A stretch of DNA of 22,063 bases from IMG/VR virus record IMGVR_UViG_3300037584_000573, positions 1 through 22,063 of that record. One strand, 5' to 3'. Source of the stretch: a virus. The position numbers and the translations under genes were made by a program. Below are positions 14,715 through 21,045 of this stretch, piece by piece (the first letter of the stretch is position 1; each line of letters opens with the position of its first letter). Under the pieces are notes generated by a model that did no database searches, was not told where the DNA came from, and worked only from the letters and a program-made list of their open reading frames with translations.

Positions 14715-15163
14715 GTGTCTAGTTTTCCGTTGTTTTTAATATTTTTCCCAGTAATGGGATCAACTCTAATAACATCAGGTTTACTTGTAACTAATTCTAT
14801 TGGCTGTTTTATTATTATAGTTTGTTGCCCACTAGAGTTTGTATTGAAGTTAGCCGTTTCATCCTCTTTCTTCTTTTTTTTAGCTCCCTGTGCTGCATTA
14901 ACAGAAATACCTAATCCACCTAATATGTTTCCTAAAAGTCCAGCAGCAAAAGTTGAATCAACTCTAGGTTGGTCAGGAATATCTACACCAAAAAGTTTAT
15001 TAGGCAGTTTTATATATCCAAGAGATAAAACTACTAAACACCAAGTTAATATAAATCCTTGGGCAAAAGTAGAAACTAAAAAGGTAATTTTTTCCTGATA
15101 ATCAGGTTTATCATCATCTGTTTGTTTTACTTTCTTTTCTGGTTCTTTTACCTTGTCTGCCAT
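14711..15163 (-). CDS. Membrane protein, 150 aa (possible holin)
   Basis: The charged N-terminal 23 residues are followed by one strong membrane segment (about 25-51, ITFLVSTFAQGFILTWCLVV plus LSLGYI) and a weaker hydrophobic, Gly-rich segment (70-90, STFAAGLLGNILGGLGISV). A run of five lysines follows, then an Asn/Ser-rich tail. Small cyanophage proteins with this two-segment layout exist next to the exported-protein cluster. A holin role is possible from topology, size and basic tail, but no lysis enzyme is seen nearby. The segment order fits type II holins loosely; the long soluble C-terminus does not. A candidate promoter lies just upstream. Confidence 0.68.
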   Translation of the reverse strand: MADKVKEPEKKVKQTDDDKPDYQEKITFLVSTFAQGFILTWCLVVLSLGYIKLPNKLFGVDIPDQPRVDSTFAAGLLGNILGGLGISVNAAQGAKKKKKEDETANFNTNSSGQQTIIIKQPIELVTSKPDVIRVDPITGKNIKNNGKLDT

Positions 15164-15181
15164 AATTAGGATTTATTAGTC

Positions 15182-15210
15182 ATACTAAACATAATTGTAT
15201 ATCTAAGCAA
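15182..15210 (-). promoter_or_regulatory. Candidate leftward promoter for the exported-protein set
   Basis: Read on the minus strand, TTGCTT (15210-15205), a 17-base spacer, and TAGTAT (15187-15182) lie 19 bases before the membrane-protein ATG. The pair is a fair sigma70 match. The site sits in a 46-base divergent gap and overlaps the first base of the rightward gene at 15210. Confidence 0.4.
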
Positions 15211-15371
15211 TGTCTGAGATCTATCCTGTATTAATTGGAGTAGCAGCAACAGCTTTTGTAATGGTTTTATCTAATATTAGTAGTCGAAGAGATAGAGATA
15301 TTATCGAATTGTTCCGAAGAGTAAATCAACTCGAAAAGGAGGTAAGTAGGCTAGAAGGCCAGAATCGTTAA
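15210..15371 (+). CDS. Small membrane plus coiled-coil protein, 53 aa
   Basis: The short frame reads MSEIYPVLIGVAATAFVMVL, a single membrane segment (about 5-21). A basic stretch (SSRRDRD) and a charged amphipathic helix (IIELFRRVNQLEKEVSRLE) follow. This one-segment layout with a cytoplasmic coiled coil is common in small phage membrane proteins, including holin-like and spanin-like ones; no specific role can be given. It is divergent from the membrane protein at 14711 and first of a three-gene rightward island. A TGTATATCT just before the ATG could be an extended -10, which would leave almost no leader. Confidence 0.6.
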   Translation: MSEIYPVLIGVAATAFVMVLSNISSRRDRDIIELFRRVNQLEKEVSRLEGQNR

Positions 15372-15405
15372 TCTTTGGTATGTTTGGGAAAGAACATAAA
15401 ACATC

Positions 15406-15567
15406 ATGTCTAAATTTCTAATCAATCTATTTATCAAATTTGGTAAATCTGTATCTTTGCGTAGAGCAGCTTTAAGTTTATTAAAAGATCTTGCAGCTAA
15501 ATCAGACAATGATGTTGATGATGCAATCGTCAAGATGATTGAAGAGAAATTGTTCCCAGTAAAATGA
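15406..15567 (+). CDS. Small helical protein, 53 aa
   Basis: The frame reads MSKFLINLFIKFGKSVSLRR at the start and DNDVDDAIVKMIEEKLFPVK at the end. The first half is a basic amphipathic helix that could lie on a membrane; the second is acidic. I recall cyanophage proteins ending in similar 'DDAIV' motifs, but not their role. It lies 34 bases after the previous stop, and its TGA overlaps the next ATG (ATGA), which supports it as a real gene despite its length. Confidence 0.6.
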   Translation: MSKFLINLFIKFGKSVSLRRAALSLLKDLAAKSDNDVDDAIVKMIEEKLFPVK

Positions 15568-15839
15568 ACATAAAAAAATTTCTCAACATAGACATAGAAC
15601 CAGCACCTATAGAAATGCAATTAGATGTTGAACTGCGTTGTAGAGAAATTATGAAAAGCAATGATGTCGTTAATATTAAAAGATATTGTACGCATCTTGT
15701 AAGGCATAAACTGGAACAGGATGTATTTTTAGCTTCTATGTTAAATAGATTGATTGAACTGGAAGCTGCTGCTGTAGTAAAAGAAGTTAGAGAAAAAAAG
15801 AAAACTAATCCTGTGAAGAAATTTTTTCATATTCCTTAA
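15564..15839 (+). CDS. Conserved hypothetical helical protein, 91 aa
   Basis: Mostly helical protein: MNIKKFLNIDIEPAPIEMQL, then a core with CREIMKSNDVVNIKRYCTHL and LEQDVFLASMLNRLIELEAA, and a very basic tail (KEVREKKKTNPVKKFF). Three cysteines are present in the core. I recall similar 'IMKS.D...VKRYC' proteins in cyanophages without a known function. It is the last gene of the rightward island and overlaps the convergent leftward gene by 35 bases at their 3' ends. Confidence 0.65.
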   Translation: MNIKKFLNIDIEPAPIEMQLDVELRCREIMKSNDVVNIKRYCTHLVRHKLEQDVFLASMLNRLIELEAAAVVKEVREKKKTNPVKKFFHIP

Positions 15840-16098
15840 TTTCATCATCAGAAAAATCTCTTATGAATAATTTATCAATCTTGTCAATTTCATAATTAAA
15901 TTTAAGAATAGCTGTTTTTATATGTTCACTAATCCAATTACCTTTGTTAGAAACAATCTGAGCTTTACCTCTTTCATTGATAAAAACATAATGGTCTTGC
16001 CCTTTAAGCTGAACATCTAATAAATTCTTCTCTAATCTTTTACGTCTTAACTCTTTGAGTTTGCGTAATTTAACAACAGAAGCTCTAGGATTACTCAT
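15805..16098 (-). CDS. Basic hypothetical protein, 97 aa
   Basis: The N-terminal third is strongly basic (SVVKLRKLKELRRKRLEKNL), suggesting nucleic-acid binding. The middle looks like a small beta unit (KGQDHYVFINERGKAQIVSN), and the end is helical and acidic. No family is recognised. The start overlaps the stop of a 43-residue gene (ATGA). The 3' end overlaps the convergent gene at 15564 by 35 bases, so the two transcripts can form an antisense pair. Confidence 0.6.
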   Translation of the reverse strand: MSNPRASVVKLRKLKELRRKRLEKNLLDVQLKGQDHYVFINERGKAQIVSNKGNWISEHIKTAILKFNYEIDKIDKLFIRDFSDDEIKEYEKISSQD

Positions 16099-16226
16099 TT
16101 TTCATAATCAGGAGGAGGTGGTGTAAGCCAGTAGCGAACACCATTTATTATTTTAAAATGAATATTTAAATTAGGATCTAATTTTAAATATTCGTTTTGT
16201 TTACTGTTAGAAAGGTAATTCTTCAT
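16095..16226 (-). CDS. Small hypothetical protein, 43 aa
   Basis: The frame begins with ATG at 16226, inside the end of the SSB-like gene, and stops in an ATGA overlap with the next gene. It reads MKNYLSNSKQNEYLKLDPNL and then NIHFKIINGVRYWLTPPPPD, ending YEK. The overlap at both ends matches the pattern of the whole leftward block, and the alternative would be an odd 108-base gap. The ending with RYW and four prolines resembles short hypothetical phage proteins. Function unknown. Confidence 0.6.
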   Translation of the reverse strand: MKNYLSNSKQNEYLKLDPNLNIHFKIINGVRYWLTPPPPDYEK

Positions 16227-16524
16227 TTACCTGTTTTTCAAGCTTCTGTGGATTGATATTGCCAAAGACTCCGAACTGCCCATCCAACGCTTTAGAGTAG
16301 ATTGATATACATTGAGTTTTAACTTTCTCTTTTTTGTTAAAATCGTAGACTTCTCCATCTTTAGCTTTTTGATCTACTAGGTTTTGTAAATGATCTATTA
16401 AATGAGTAACAGAGTCAACAGGAATTGTTAAAGTCAAGACCTGTTGGCCTTCATTAAAACGATCATCGCCTATAGCCCATTTGATAGGAAGTGGAAGTGC
16501 TGGATTAAATTGATTGTCAGCCAT
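16207..16524 (-). CDS. Putative single-strand DNA-binding protein-like, 105 aa
   Basis: The small protein starts MADNQFNPALPLPIKWAIGD, has a beta-type stretch (QQVLTLTIPVDSVTHLIDHL) and a second part (DFNKKEKVKTQCISIYSKAL, DGQFGVFGNINPQ), then a charged linker ending in NEELPF. The acidic tip closing in Pro-Phe is the hallmark of SSB proteins, where it docks recombination and replication partners. The body is shorter than an ordinary OB-fold SSB and I do not recognise it, so the call rests on the tip and on the nearby annealing recombinase. The start overlaps the RHH-like stop by 8 bases. Confidence 0.5.
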   Translation of the reverse strand: MADNQFNPALPLPIKWAIGDDRFNEGQQVLTLTIPVDSVTHLIDHLQNLVDQKAKDGEVYDFNKKEKVKTQCISIYSKALDGQFGVFGNINPQKLEKQVNEELPF

Positions 16525-16732
16525 AATTAAAATAGTCTTTTAGTAAGTTGTTTAGAAATGAATTGATAGAGACATTGTTCGACTTACAATGCTCTCTGAT
16601 TAAAGAAGCAAGATCATCATTGGTACGCACCCCAAATACGTTTCTGTTCCAATCTTTACGCTGATCTGCCCGTCTTTGTTCAAGTTGTCTCATAATCTCT
16701 TGACCAGAGAACTCAGCTTCTTCTGTTGTCAT
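16517..16732 (-). CDS. Small RHH-like protein, 71 aa
   Basis: The N-terminal 30 residues are charged and helical (SGQEIMRQLEQRRADQRKDW). The C-terminal 40 (VFGVRTNDDLASLIREHCKS, then NNVSINSFLNNLLKDYF) fit strand, helix A, turn, helix B of a ribbon-helix-helix domain, here placed C-terminally. It could regulate the recombination genes or assist DNA binding. The ATG overlaps the recombinase stop as TAATG, so the two are co-translated. The RHH call is from pattern only. Confidence 0.55.
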   Translation of the reverse strand: MTTEEAEFSGQEIMRQLEQRRADQRKDWNRNVFGVRTNDDLASLIREHCKSNNVSINSFLNNLLKDYFNYG

Positions 16733-17460
16733 TAGTTGTCAGCTATCTTTGATATAGCATGACTGAGAAACTCACCATGTCGAGCTTCTGTAATAAATCC
16801 AGAAAGTCTAGGAACGTTGAACTCTTTACAGAAAGAAGCAACAATTTCTTTTGCTTTATCAGGATTAGTTTCCATTAACTGCTTAAGCTGATCTGTAATA
16901 AGATTTCTAGCTTGAGTAGTGATTGGGGGATTTTTCTTGGCTTGTTCTGATACAGGCTCAAGTTTTTGCTTGGCTTTAGTTGGTGTTCTACTAGAACCTG
17001 GTTCAGTTGGAGGAGGAGTTTTATCCTCTTCTTCCGATTCTTTTACTTCTAAACCTGCCCAAAGTTCAAAAGCATCTCCAAATGAATAACATCCGCAAGC
17101 ACAAAGACATCTTCTATGAGCTTTTAAAACATCATTTGAAGAAATCTTTTCATAAATAATGGGATTGTTTCTAAAATCTGTTATTGCATAAGGATATAAA
17201 GGTAATTTAATACCTGATTCTATGTTGTAAAAATAGCCCATCAAATAACCTGTATTATTAGGAGCTATCCATACGATTTGCCCATTTGAATCAGGTTCTA
17301 ATGCAAAGAACCAATTAGGTGCATTTTCTCTTATCCTTTGTGCTGTCTTAGCCCAAGAGCAATAAGGAACTTTACCCTTGTAATAGAGGTCATCTTCTGT
17401 AATAAGACCTCCTAAATTAGGAATTTTAATTTGAGGCAATTCGCCTTCAGTTGTGGTCAT
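16732..17460 (-). CDS. DUF1071/Sak3-like single-strand annealing recombinase
   Basis: Residues about 33-140 match the DUF1071 (Sak3-type) phage recombinase pattern: an aromatic-rich start (CSWAKTAQRIRENAPNWFFA), a core strand pair (GYLMGYFYNIESG) and the family signature region (SSNDVLKAHRRCLCACGCYS, FGDAFELWAGLEV), normally 'AiqRclvKaialhGLGlyiYaGE'. Such proteins anneal complementary single strands during phage recombination and replication. A Pro/Glu/Lys linker (140-180) is followed by a helical C-terminal domain (about 181-242) that is not part of the minimal family. It is preceded by its own promoter-like sequence and followed by RHH-like and SSB-like genes in overlapping frames. Confidence 0.7.
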   Translation of the reverse strand: MTTTEGELPQIKIPNLGGLITEDDLYYKGKVPYCSWAKTAQRIRENAPNWFFALEPDSNGQIVWIAPNNTGYLMGYFYNIESGIKLPLYPYAITDFRNNPIIYEKISSNDVLKAHRRCLCACGCYSFGDAFELWAGLEVKESEEEDKTPPPTEPGSSRTPTKAKQKLEPVSEQAKKNPPITTQARNLITDQLKQLMETNPDKAKEIVASFCKEFNVPRLSGFITEARHGEFLSHAISKIADN

Positions 17461-17484
17461 TAGTTTATTGTACTAAACTATTAA

Positions 17485-17514
17485 ATTATATACCTTATGT
17501 AATGTTTACTGCAA
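17485..17514 (-). promoter_or_regulatory. Internal leftward promoter before the recombinase
   Basis: Read leftward, TTGCAG (17514-17509), an 18-base spacer, and a consensus TATAAT (17490-17485) lie 25 bases before the recombinase ATG. The -35 box lies over the last two codons and part of the stop region of the resolvase-like gene. This is the only real gap (45 bases) between 16.1 and 19.4 kb. Confidence 0.6.
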
Positions 17515-17841
17515 TGCTGCCTGTAACAAAGTGTTGAATTGTTCTGGGGTCAACACCATTCGCCATTGTCCTCCTCTAAACCTGACCATACTCGCAACAA
17601 AGTCTACACCTGCATTTTCTCTCTGCACTTCTACTTCTCTAGGCTTAACAAGACAAGCTTTATTTTTATCTTTCCAATCAGCCACCTGTATCACGCAGTT
17701 TGGTACTCCATGAATATCTCCAACATCTCCAGGAATCCCTGCTGATAGATTTCTTTGACATTCAAAACCAGTAACTTCTGTTAAAAGTTCTGCTGCCTCT
17801 CTTTCAGCTTTATCTCCTTTTCGTTTCTGTGGGTTAGTCAT
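17506..17841 (-). CDS. Holliday-junction-resolvase-like nuclease, 111 aa (atypical site)
   Basis: Small PD-(D/E)XK-type protein resembling phage Hjc/RecU-like resolvases. KRKGDKAEREAAELL supplies the N-terminal Glu (Glu14), IPGDVGDIHGVPNCVIQVAD the acidic Asp (Asp42), and PREVEVQRENAG then FRGGQWRMVLTPEQF the remainder. In this fold the third motif is usually Glu-x-Lys; here the matching position reads VIQVADWK, with Gln52 where Glu is expected and Lys57 further on. The enzyme may use a shifted residue or be inactive. Its place next to recombinase and exonuclease supports a recombination role. ATGA overlap with the upstream 56-residue gene. Confidence 0.65.
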   Translation of the reverse strand: MTNPQKRKGDKAEREAAELLTEVTGFECQRNLSAGIPGDVGDIHGVPNCVIQVADWKDKNKACLVKPREVEVQRENAGVDFVASMVRFRGGQWRMVLTPEQFNTLLQAALQ

Positions 17842-18008
17842 CCTTGTAAATCTGCAATACGTTTATCTAATTCTTGAATCCTAATATTATATTGCTGATC
17901 TGTTATTTCTTGTCTAAACCAGCTATCTCCAAGAGCAGCTACTTCATTATGCAGTCTTGTTATTAAATATTTTTTTCTCCTATCGAGTTCTCTGTAAAAA
18001 CATTTCAT
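17838..18008 (-). CDS. Small coiled-coil protein, 56 aa
   Basis: The frame begins ATG at 18008 in an ATGA overlap with the upstream stop and ends in an ATGA overlap with the resolvase-like gene. It reads MKCFYRELDRRKKYLITRLH at the start and IRIQELDKRIADLQG at the end, an almost continuous charged helix typical of a coiled coil. No family is recognised. It may be a small partner of its neighbours or a translational link in the operon. Confidence 0.68.
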   Translation of the reverse strand: MKCFYRELDRRKKYLITRLHNEVAALGDSWFRQEITDQQYNIRIQELDKRIADLQG

Positions 18009-18211
18009 TTTTTACTACCCCATTTTCTTTTGATTTTATTGTTTAACTGTTCTTTTTTCATCATTGATAATTTAAAAAATAAAATATCAAGTTCATCTAT
18101 CAGCCCATCAAACTCTGCCTGTTCTGACATCTCTAATGATCTTTGAAAGTTAACAATGGAAGCTCTTAATAGTTTTAAGTCTCTACCTGAGACATCAAGT
18201 ATATATCTCAT
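18005..18211 (-). CDS. Small helical protein, 68 aa
   Basis: All-helical pattern: MRYILDVSGRDLKLLRASIV, then QAEFDGLIDELDILFFKLSM and a basic tail (KIKRKWGSKK). Probable coiled coil with a nucleic-acid-binding tail; the family is unknown. It overlaps both neighbours by four bases (ATGA), which strengthens the gene call. Confidence 0.6.
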   Translation of the reverse strand: MRYILDVSGRDLKLLRASIVNFQRSLEMSEQAEFDGLIDELDILFFKLSMMKKEQLNNKIKRKWGSKK

Positions 18212-18291
18212 CTTTTAGTCCATTCATCAATAAGTTTTCTTAACTCAGCTATACGTTTCTGAGCAGCTTCTATTCTTTGTTCTTTAGTCAT
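18208..18291 (-). CDS. Possible 27-residue peptide
   Basis: The frame starts at ATG 18291 and ends in an ATGA overlap with the 68-residue gene. The sequence MTKEQRIEAAQKRIAELRKL and then IDEWTKR is a single amphipathic helix. Its start overlaps the stop of the 47-residue gene by 8 bases. Without it there would be a 72-base gap in an otherwise gapless set of genes. Its small size keeps confidence modest. Confidence 0.45.
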   Translation of the reverse strand: MTKEQRIEAAQKRIAELRKLIDEWTKR

Positions 18292-18427
18292 TGTAATTAA
18301 TTAACATTTGTTCTCTACAAAATCCTTGTCTTAATAAGGCTTGATAATCTTCGAGATTCGTTACAAGTACTTTCCATTCGTTATCTACAGGAAATGCAAT
18401 AAAACGACCATTAGTTCTAAGTTTCAT
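18284..18427 (-). CDS. Small hypothetical protein, 47 aa
   Basis: The frame begins ATG at 18427 in an ATGA overlap with the upstream stop. It reads MKLRTNGRFIAFPVDNEWKV and LVTNLEDYQALLRQGFCREQ, ending MLINYND. It looks like a compact alpha/beta protein. Family unknown. The ordered overlap on both sides suggests a real gene in the leftward operon. Confidence 0.58.
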   Translation of the reverse strand: MKLRTNGRFIAFPVDNEWKVLVTNLEDYQALLRQGFCREQMLINYND

Positions 18428-18702
18428 TGTTTTAACTCTTCCATGAGATCAGTAATCTGTTCTTTGGTATAACCAAACTGGTCTATAAGTTTGTTATAGG
18501 CAAAGTACCTGTTTTTTCCATTTTTTGAAAACAAACCACTTACACATTCACTTTCAAAACTTTTCACGATCCATTTAGGTTTAATCTTTAATTTTTTACA
18601 AAACTCATCATCTTTTCTTGGTATCCAAAATTCATATGTTGTTTCAGACTCAGGATCATAAAAAACCTGACCTTCATATGGATCACTTGGAAATTGTGGC
18701 AT
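18424..18702 (-). CDS. Hypothetical protein, 92 aa
   Basis: The protein begins MPQFPSDPYEGQVFYDPESE, then TTYEFWIPRKDDEF, resembling the beta unit 'P..P..GQ.f.d...g.ty.w' found in phage tail-fibre and other phage proteins, where it is often followed by Trp. The C-terminal half (RYFAYNKLIDQFGYTKEQIT and a helical end) is different. Here it sits between nuclease and small helical genes, so a virion role is not implied. No catalytic residues are seen. The start overlaps the exonuclease stop as TAATG. Confidence 0.6.
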   Translation of the reverse strand: MPQFPSDPYEGQVFYDPESETTYEFWIPRKDDEFCKKLKIKPKWIVKSFESECVSGLFSKNGKNRYFAYNKLIDQFGYTKEQITDLMEELKQ

Positions 18703-19394
18703 TAAAATAACTCCTGTTTTGATTCAAACTTTGTCCATGCTTCCTGCCATGCAGCTTCGCATCTTTCAGTAGGTTGGTCATTATTTAAAATACACCTACC
18801 TTCATAAGCCCAGATCGTATTACATACATCTGGTACTAATCCATAGTTTAATTTCAACATTTCAATGTAACAACCAAGTTGCTTATCAGTTGAATATGGT
18901 TCTTTCCAATACATATCAACATCTTCAAGATGAATCATTCCATCTCTACCTCGTTTTCTAATATCGTATTTGGAATTACCTTTAGTCTTTAAATCAATCA
19001 ATCTGATCTTGTCAGCCTTTGAATCATATCCAAGTAAATCAAGCTGACCTCCAACTGATTTATCTGGTATAGACATCATAAGTTCAACAGCCATAGGCTC
19101 AAAATGTGTAAACAATTCATGTTCCAGTAGAGGTGTAACCCATGCTTCGTAATCTTTGGGATCAATCTCTCCACTACCAAGCATTTTCTCCTGCAAACAT
19201 TCATGTACTGTTTCTCCTCTGGGCTGCCAGATGTATCTATAGGCTTCAATATTTTCTTTGGCTTCTTCTGTCAGTTCATTACAAACTTCAGTTGTAGAAA
19301 AAGCAAGCCATCTCTGATGAGTCTCATCAAAGTATTTGTGAGTCTCCTGATCTCTGAAGATAGCGAGTGGTTTAAGCAATTCAATCGTTTTCAT
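18702..19394 (-). CDS. PD-(D/E)XK exonuclease (Cas4/RecB-like)
   Basis: 230-residue nuclease with the full RecB/Cas4-like motif set: RGETVHECLQEKM (His64), Glu104 in AVELMMSIP, GGQLDLLGYD (Asp119), IRLIDLKTKG (Asp134, Lys136) and the downstream DKQLGCYIEML (Gln172, Tyr176, the RecB QxxxY motif). These make a metal-dependent active site that degrades DNA ends to give single strands for the annealing recombinase, like lambda Exo with Beta. There is no Cys cluster of the Cas4 iron-sulfur type. A ParB-like gene ends 5 bases before its start; the stop overlaps the next gene by one base. Confidence 0.8.
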   Translation of the reverse strand: MKTIELLKPLAIFRDQETHKYFDETHQRWLAFSTTEVCNELTEEAKENIEAYRYIWQPRGETVHECLQEKMLGSGEIDPKDYEAWVTPLLEHELFTHFEPMAVELMMSIPDKSVGGQLDLLGYDSKADKIRLIDLKTKGNSKYDIRKRGRDGMIHLEDVDMYWKEPYSTDKQLGCYIEMLKLNYGLVPDVCNTIWAYEGRCILNNDQPTERCEAAWQEAWTKFESKQELF

Positions 19395-19399
19395 TGTTC

Positions 19400-20266
19400 T
19401 TAGTATGTGTGATGAGGTAATGGTTTTTGTATTTGTAACACTTCAGAAATATCTGCTGGTGGAGCCATAAATTTTGTTTTTCTTATATCGTTTAAATACA
19501 TATTGAATAATCTGATAAAACAATTCAGTAAGAATCTTTGTGTATTAGATCCTCTATTCCTAAATGCTTTTTGCATTAGTTGGTTTCTAAAAGACAGCAT
19601 TGGATTATCAATATCTAAATTTGATCCTTCATAAAATTTATTTAAGAACTCTTCGATCTCACGTTTCGAATAATCTTTTTCAAGAGCTAGTTTATAAAAA
19701 ACAATAGCGACACTTTTATTGAAGAAATGAAATTTACAATGATGTGAATTAATTCTTGAGGAAATCTCATCCCAAAGTTCTCTTTGATCGTTATATGTCT
19801 CTAAAATCTCAAAGTGAGATGGTTTAGTTACACCGTTTGCTGACCAGCTACCAGATGGATATTTTTTATAAAATATATAGTTTTTGATAGCAGCAGCGAT
19901 TGTTTTAGAACTGTTACCACAGCCAGAGATATGCAAGACATCAGATGCCATTCTTGCTGTACCAGTATCTACAACATTAAATATTTCTGGGTGCATATTT
20001 CTAGCAACCATAATCTTTAATGTCTGACCAGTTTTTACTATCGCTAATAATCTATGCTGACCATCAAGTAGATTTCCTTCACGATCAAAAGCAATTCCTT
20101 GATTTGTTACTTGCCATTCATCATTATCAATAGCTTTTACAAGCCTGTTTAGATTGGTTTGTTTAATAGTTCTATTATTATTATTTCTTTGATCCAGAAT
20201 CTCTTGTGCATATTCTGGAGTAATCTCCTCTACATTGAAAGAAGGTTGGAAGGTTTCATAGTTCAT
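19400..20266 (-). CDS. ParB/DGQHR-like protein, paralogue 2
   Basis: 288-residue protein with the same ParB/Srx-like N-terminal domain as the gene at 11528. Residues 15-115 contain ITPEYAQ, FDREGNLLDGQHRLLAIVKT and VARNMHPEIFNVVDTGTARM. It aligns to paralogue 1 over 101 residues without gaps, with 41 identities by eye. The C-terminal part is helical and differs: SSRINSHHCKFHFFNKSVAI, SKREIEEFLNKFYEG and a Pro-rich end. This copy has the exact DGQHR signature. Its place just after the RHH-fusion gene and before the exonuclease suggests a DNA-processing role, perhaps nicking, segregation or base modification; none is proven by sequence. Confidence 0.8.
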   Translation of the reverse strand: MNYETFQPSFNVEEITPEYAQEILDQRNNNNRTIKQTNLNRLVKAIDNDEWQVTNQGIAFDREGNLLDGQHRLLAIVKTGQTLKIMVARNMHPEIFNVVDTGTARMASDVLHISGCGNSSKTIAAAIKNYIFYKKYPSGSWSANGVTKPSHFEILETYNDQRELWDEISSRINSHHCKFHFFNKSVAIVFYKLALEKDYSKREIEEFLNKFYEGSNLDIDNPMLSFRNQLMQKAFRNRGSNTQRFLLNCFIRLFNMYLNDIRKTKFMAPPADISEVLQIQKPLPHHTY

Positions 20267-20271
20267 TTTTT

Positions 20272-20553
20272 TTAATTTGTAATTGGAAGGTCTTTAGGAT
20301 CAATAATTTCTATTTTCTCCTGTTGTTTAGGGGGTTCTTTTACCCTAGCAAGATTTCTGTATTTGACACCTTGATAACCTTGCGGAAAGGCTTTATTGCC
20401 TTTGGTGTTGTTAATACATTCTGTCCATCCTGGAGGTGGCTTATCTAAATCTTCAAGAGTCCACATCATACGATCAGGATTTTTAGGATTAGGTTTTTTT
20501 AAACCATCTTGAAGTGTTTTTATCAGGGATGTTTGGTCAAATAATCTTTCCAT
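20272..20553 (-). CDS. Hypothetical protein, 93 aa
   Basis: The protein begins MERLFDQTSLIKTLQDGLKK, then has MWTLEDLDKPPPGW and NKAFPQGYQGVKYRNLARVK, and ends Pro/Lys/Glu-rich. Two Trp-containing segments and the TECINN stretch stand out, but I do not recognise a family. The start overlaps the stop of the RHH-fusion gene (TAATG), so the two are co-translated and may work together, for example in replication initiation near the control region. That is inference. Confidence 0.6.
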   Translation of the reverse strand: MERLFDQTSLIKTLQDGLKKPNPKNPDRMMWTLEDLDKPPPGWTECINNTKGNKAFPQGYQGVKYRNLARVKEPPKQQEKIEIIDPKDLPITN

Positions 20554-21023
20554 TATTCAAAACCTCTCTCTGCTGTAAATACTCTTGATGCTGGATGATT
20601 ATTTTTTTGCTCTTCTGGTTTGAAGGATTGCTTAACTGGAAATAAGTCCCTCCAGCCACCTGCTATGGCGTTCTCAAGAGCTTGTTTCCTGTCTTGTGTA
20701 GGAAATGACCTTAACTTCTTAAAGATGCGGTTAGCAACGCTTGTAGAGCAAGTTCCTTTATTTTTATATCTGATACTCCACCATTCAACTAAAAGATCAG
20801 CATATTCTTTCAGATCATCAGGTATTAAATCTGCTGTAATTGTTGGAGAACTGAAAACATCTGTAGATAACACAGGAGCATTTTTTCTTCTGGATTTAGT
20901 TTTCATATCCTTTCTAATCAAGATCCTGAGATAAGCTGACCTTGAAGTTTCTTCATCTCTGTTCTGATCGAGCCATTCAATAAGGTCTGGATCAAGAAAC
21001 ATAGTAATTTTGGTTTTTGCCAT
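20553..21023 (-). CDS. RHH-domain fusion protein, possible replication initiator or regulator
   Basis: Residues 1-42 form a ribbon-helix-helix domain: strand (AKTKITMFLDP), helix A (DLIEWLDQNRD), helix B (TSRSAYLRILIRKDM). Residues about 66-128 form a second helical domain (PDDLKEYADLLVEWWSIRYK, VANRIFKKLRS, ALENAIAGGWRDLFPV). The 'A...I..GW..LF' end recalls the C-terminal part of many phage replication initiators and primosome proteins. A disordered tail follows. As first gene of the leftward block, beside an AT-rich tract and 9-bp repeats, it may bind the origin or its own promoter. One repeat copy overlaps its start codon. Confidence 0.65.
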   Translation of the reverse strand: MAKTKITMFLDPDLIEWLDQNRDEETSRSAYLRILIRKDMKTKSRRKNAPVLSTDVFSSPTITADLIPDDLKEYADLLVEWWSIRYKNKGTCSTSVANRIFKKLRSFPTQDRKQALENAIAGGWRDLFPVKQSFKPEEQKNNHPASRVFTAERGFE

Positions 21024-21045
21024 TCATGCTGACTAACTATTATTC

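Noticed and set aside
14715-15098. A 127-codon plus-strand frame opposite the membrane protein
   Set aside because: It is hydrophobic shadow sequence with Ser/Phe/Pro bias; the minus-strand gene has coupled overlaps and clear topology.
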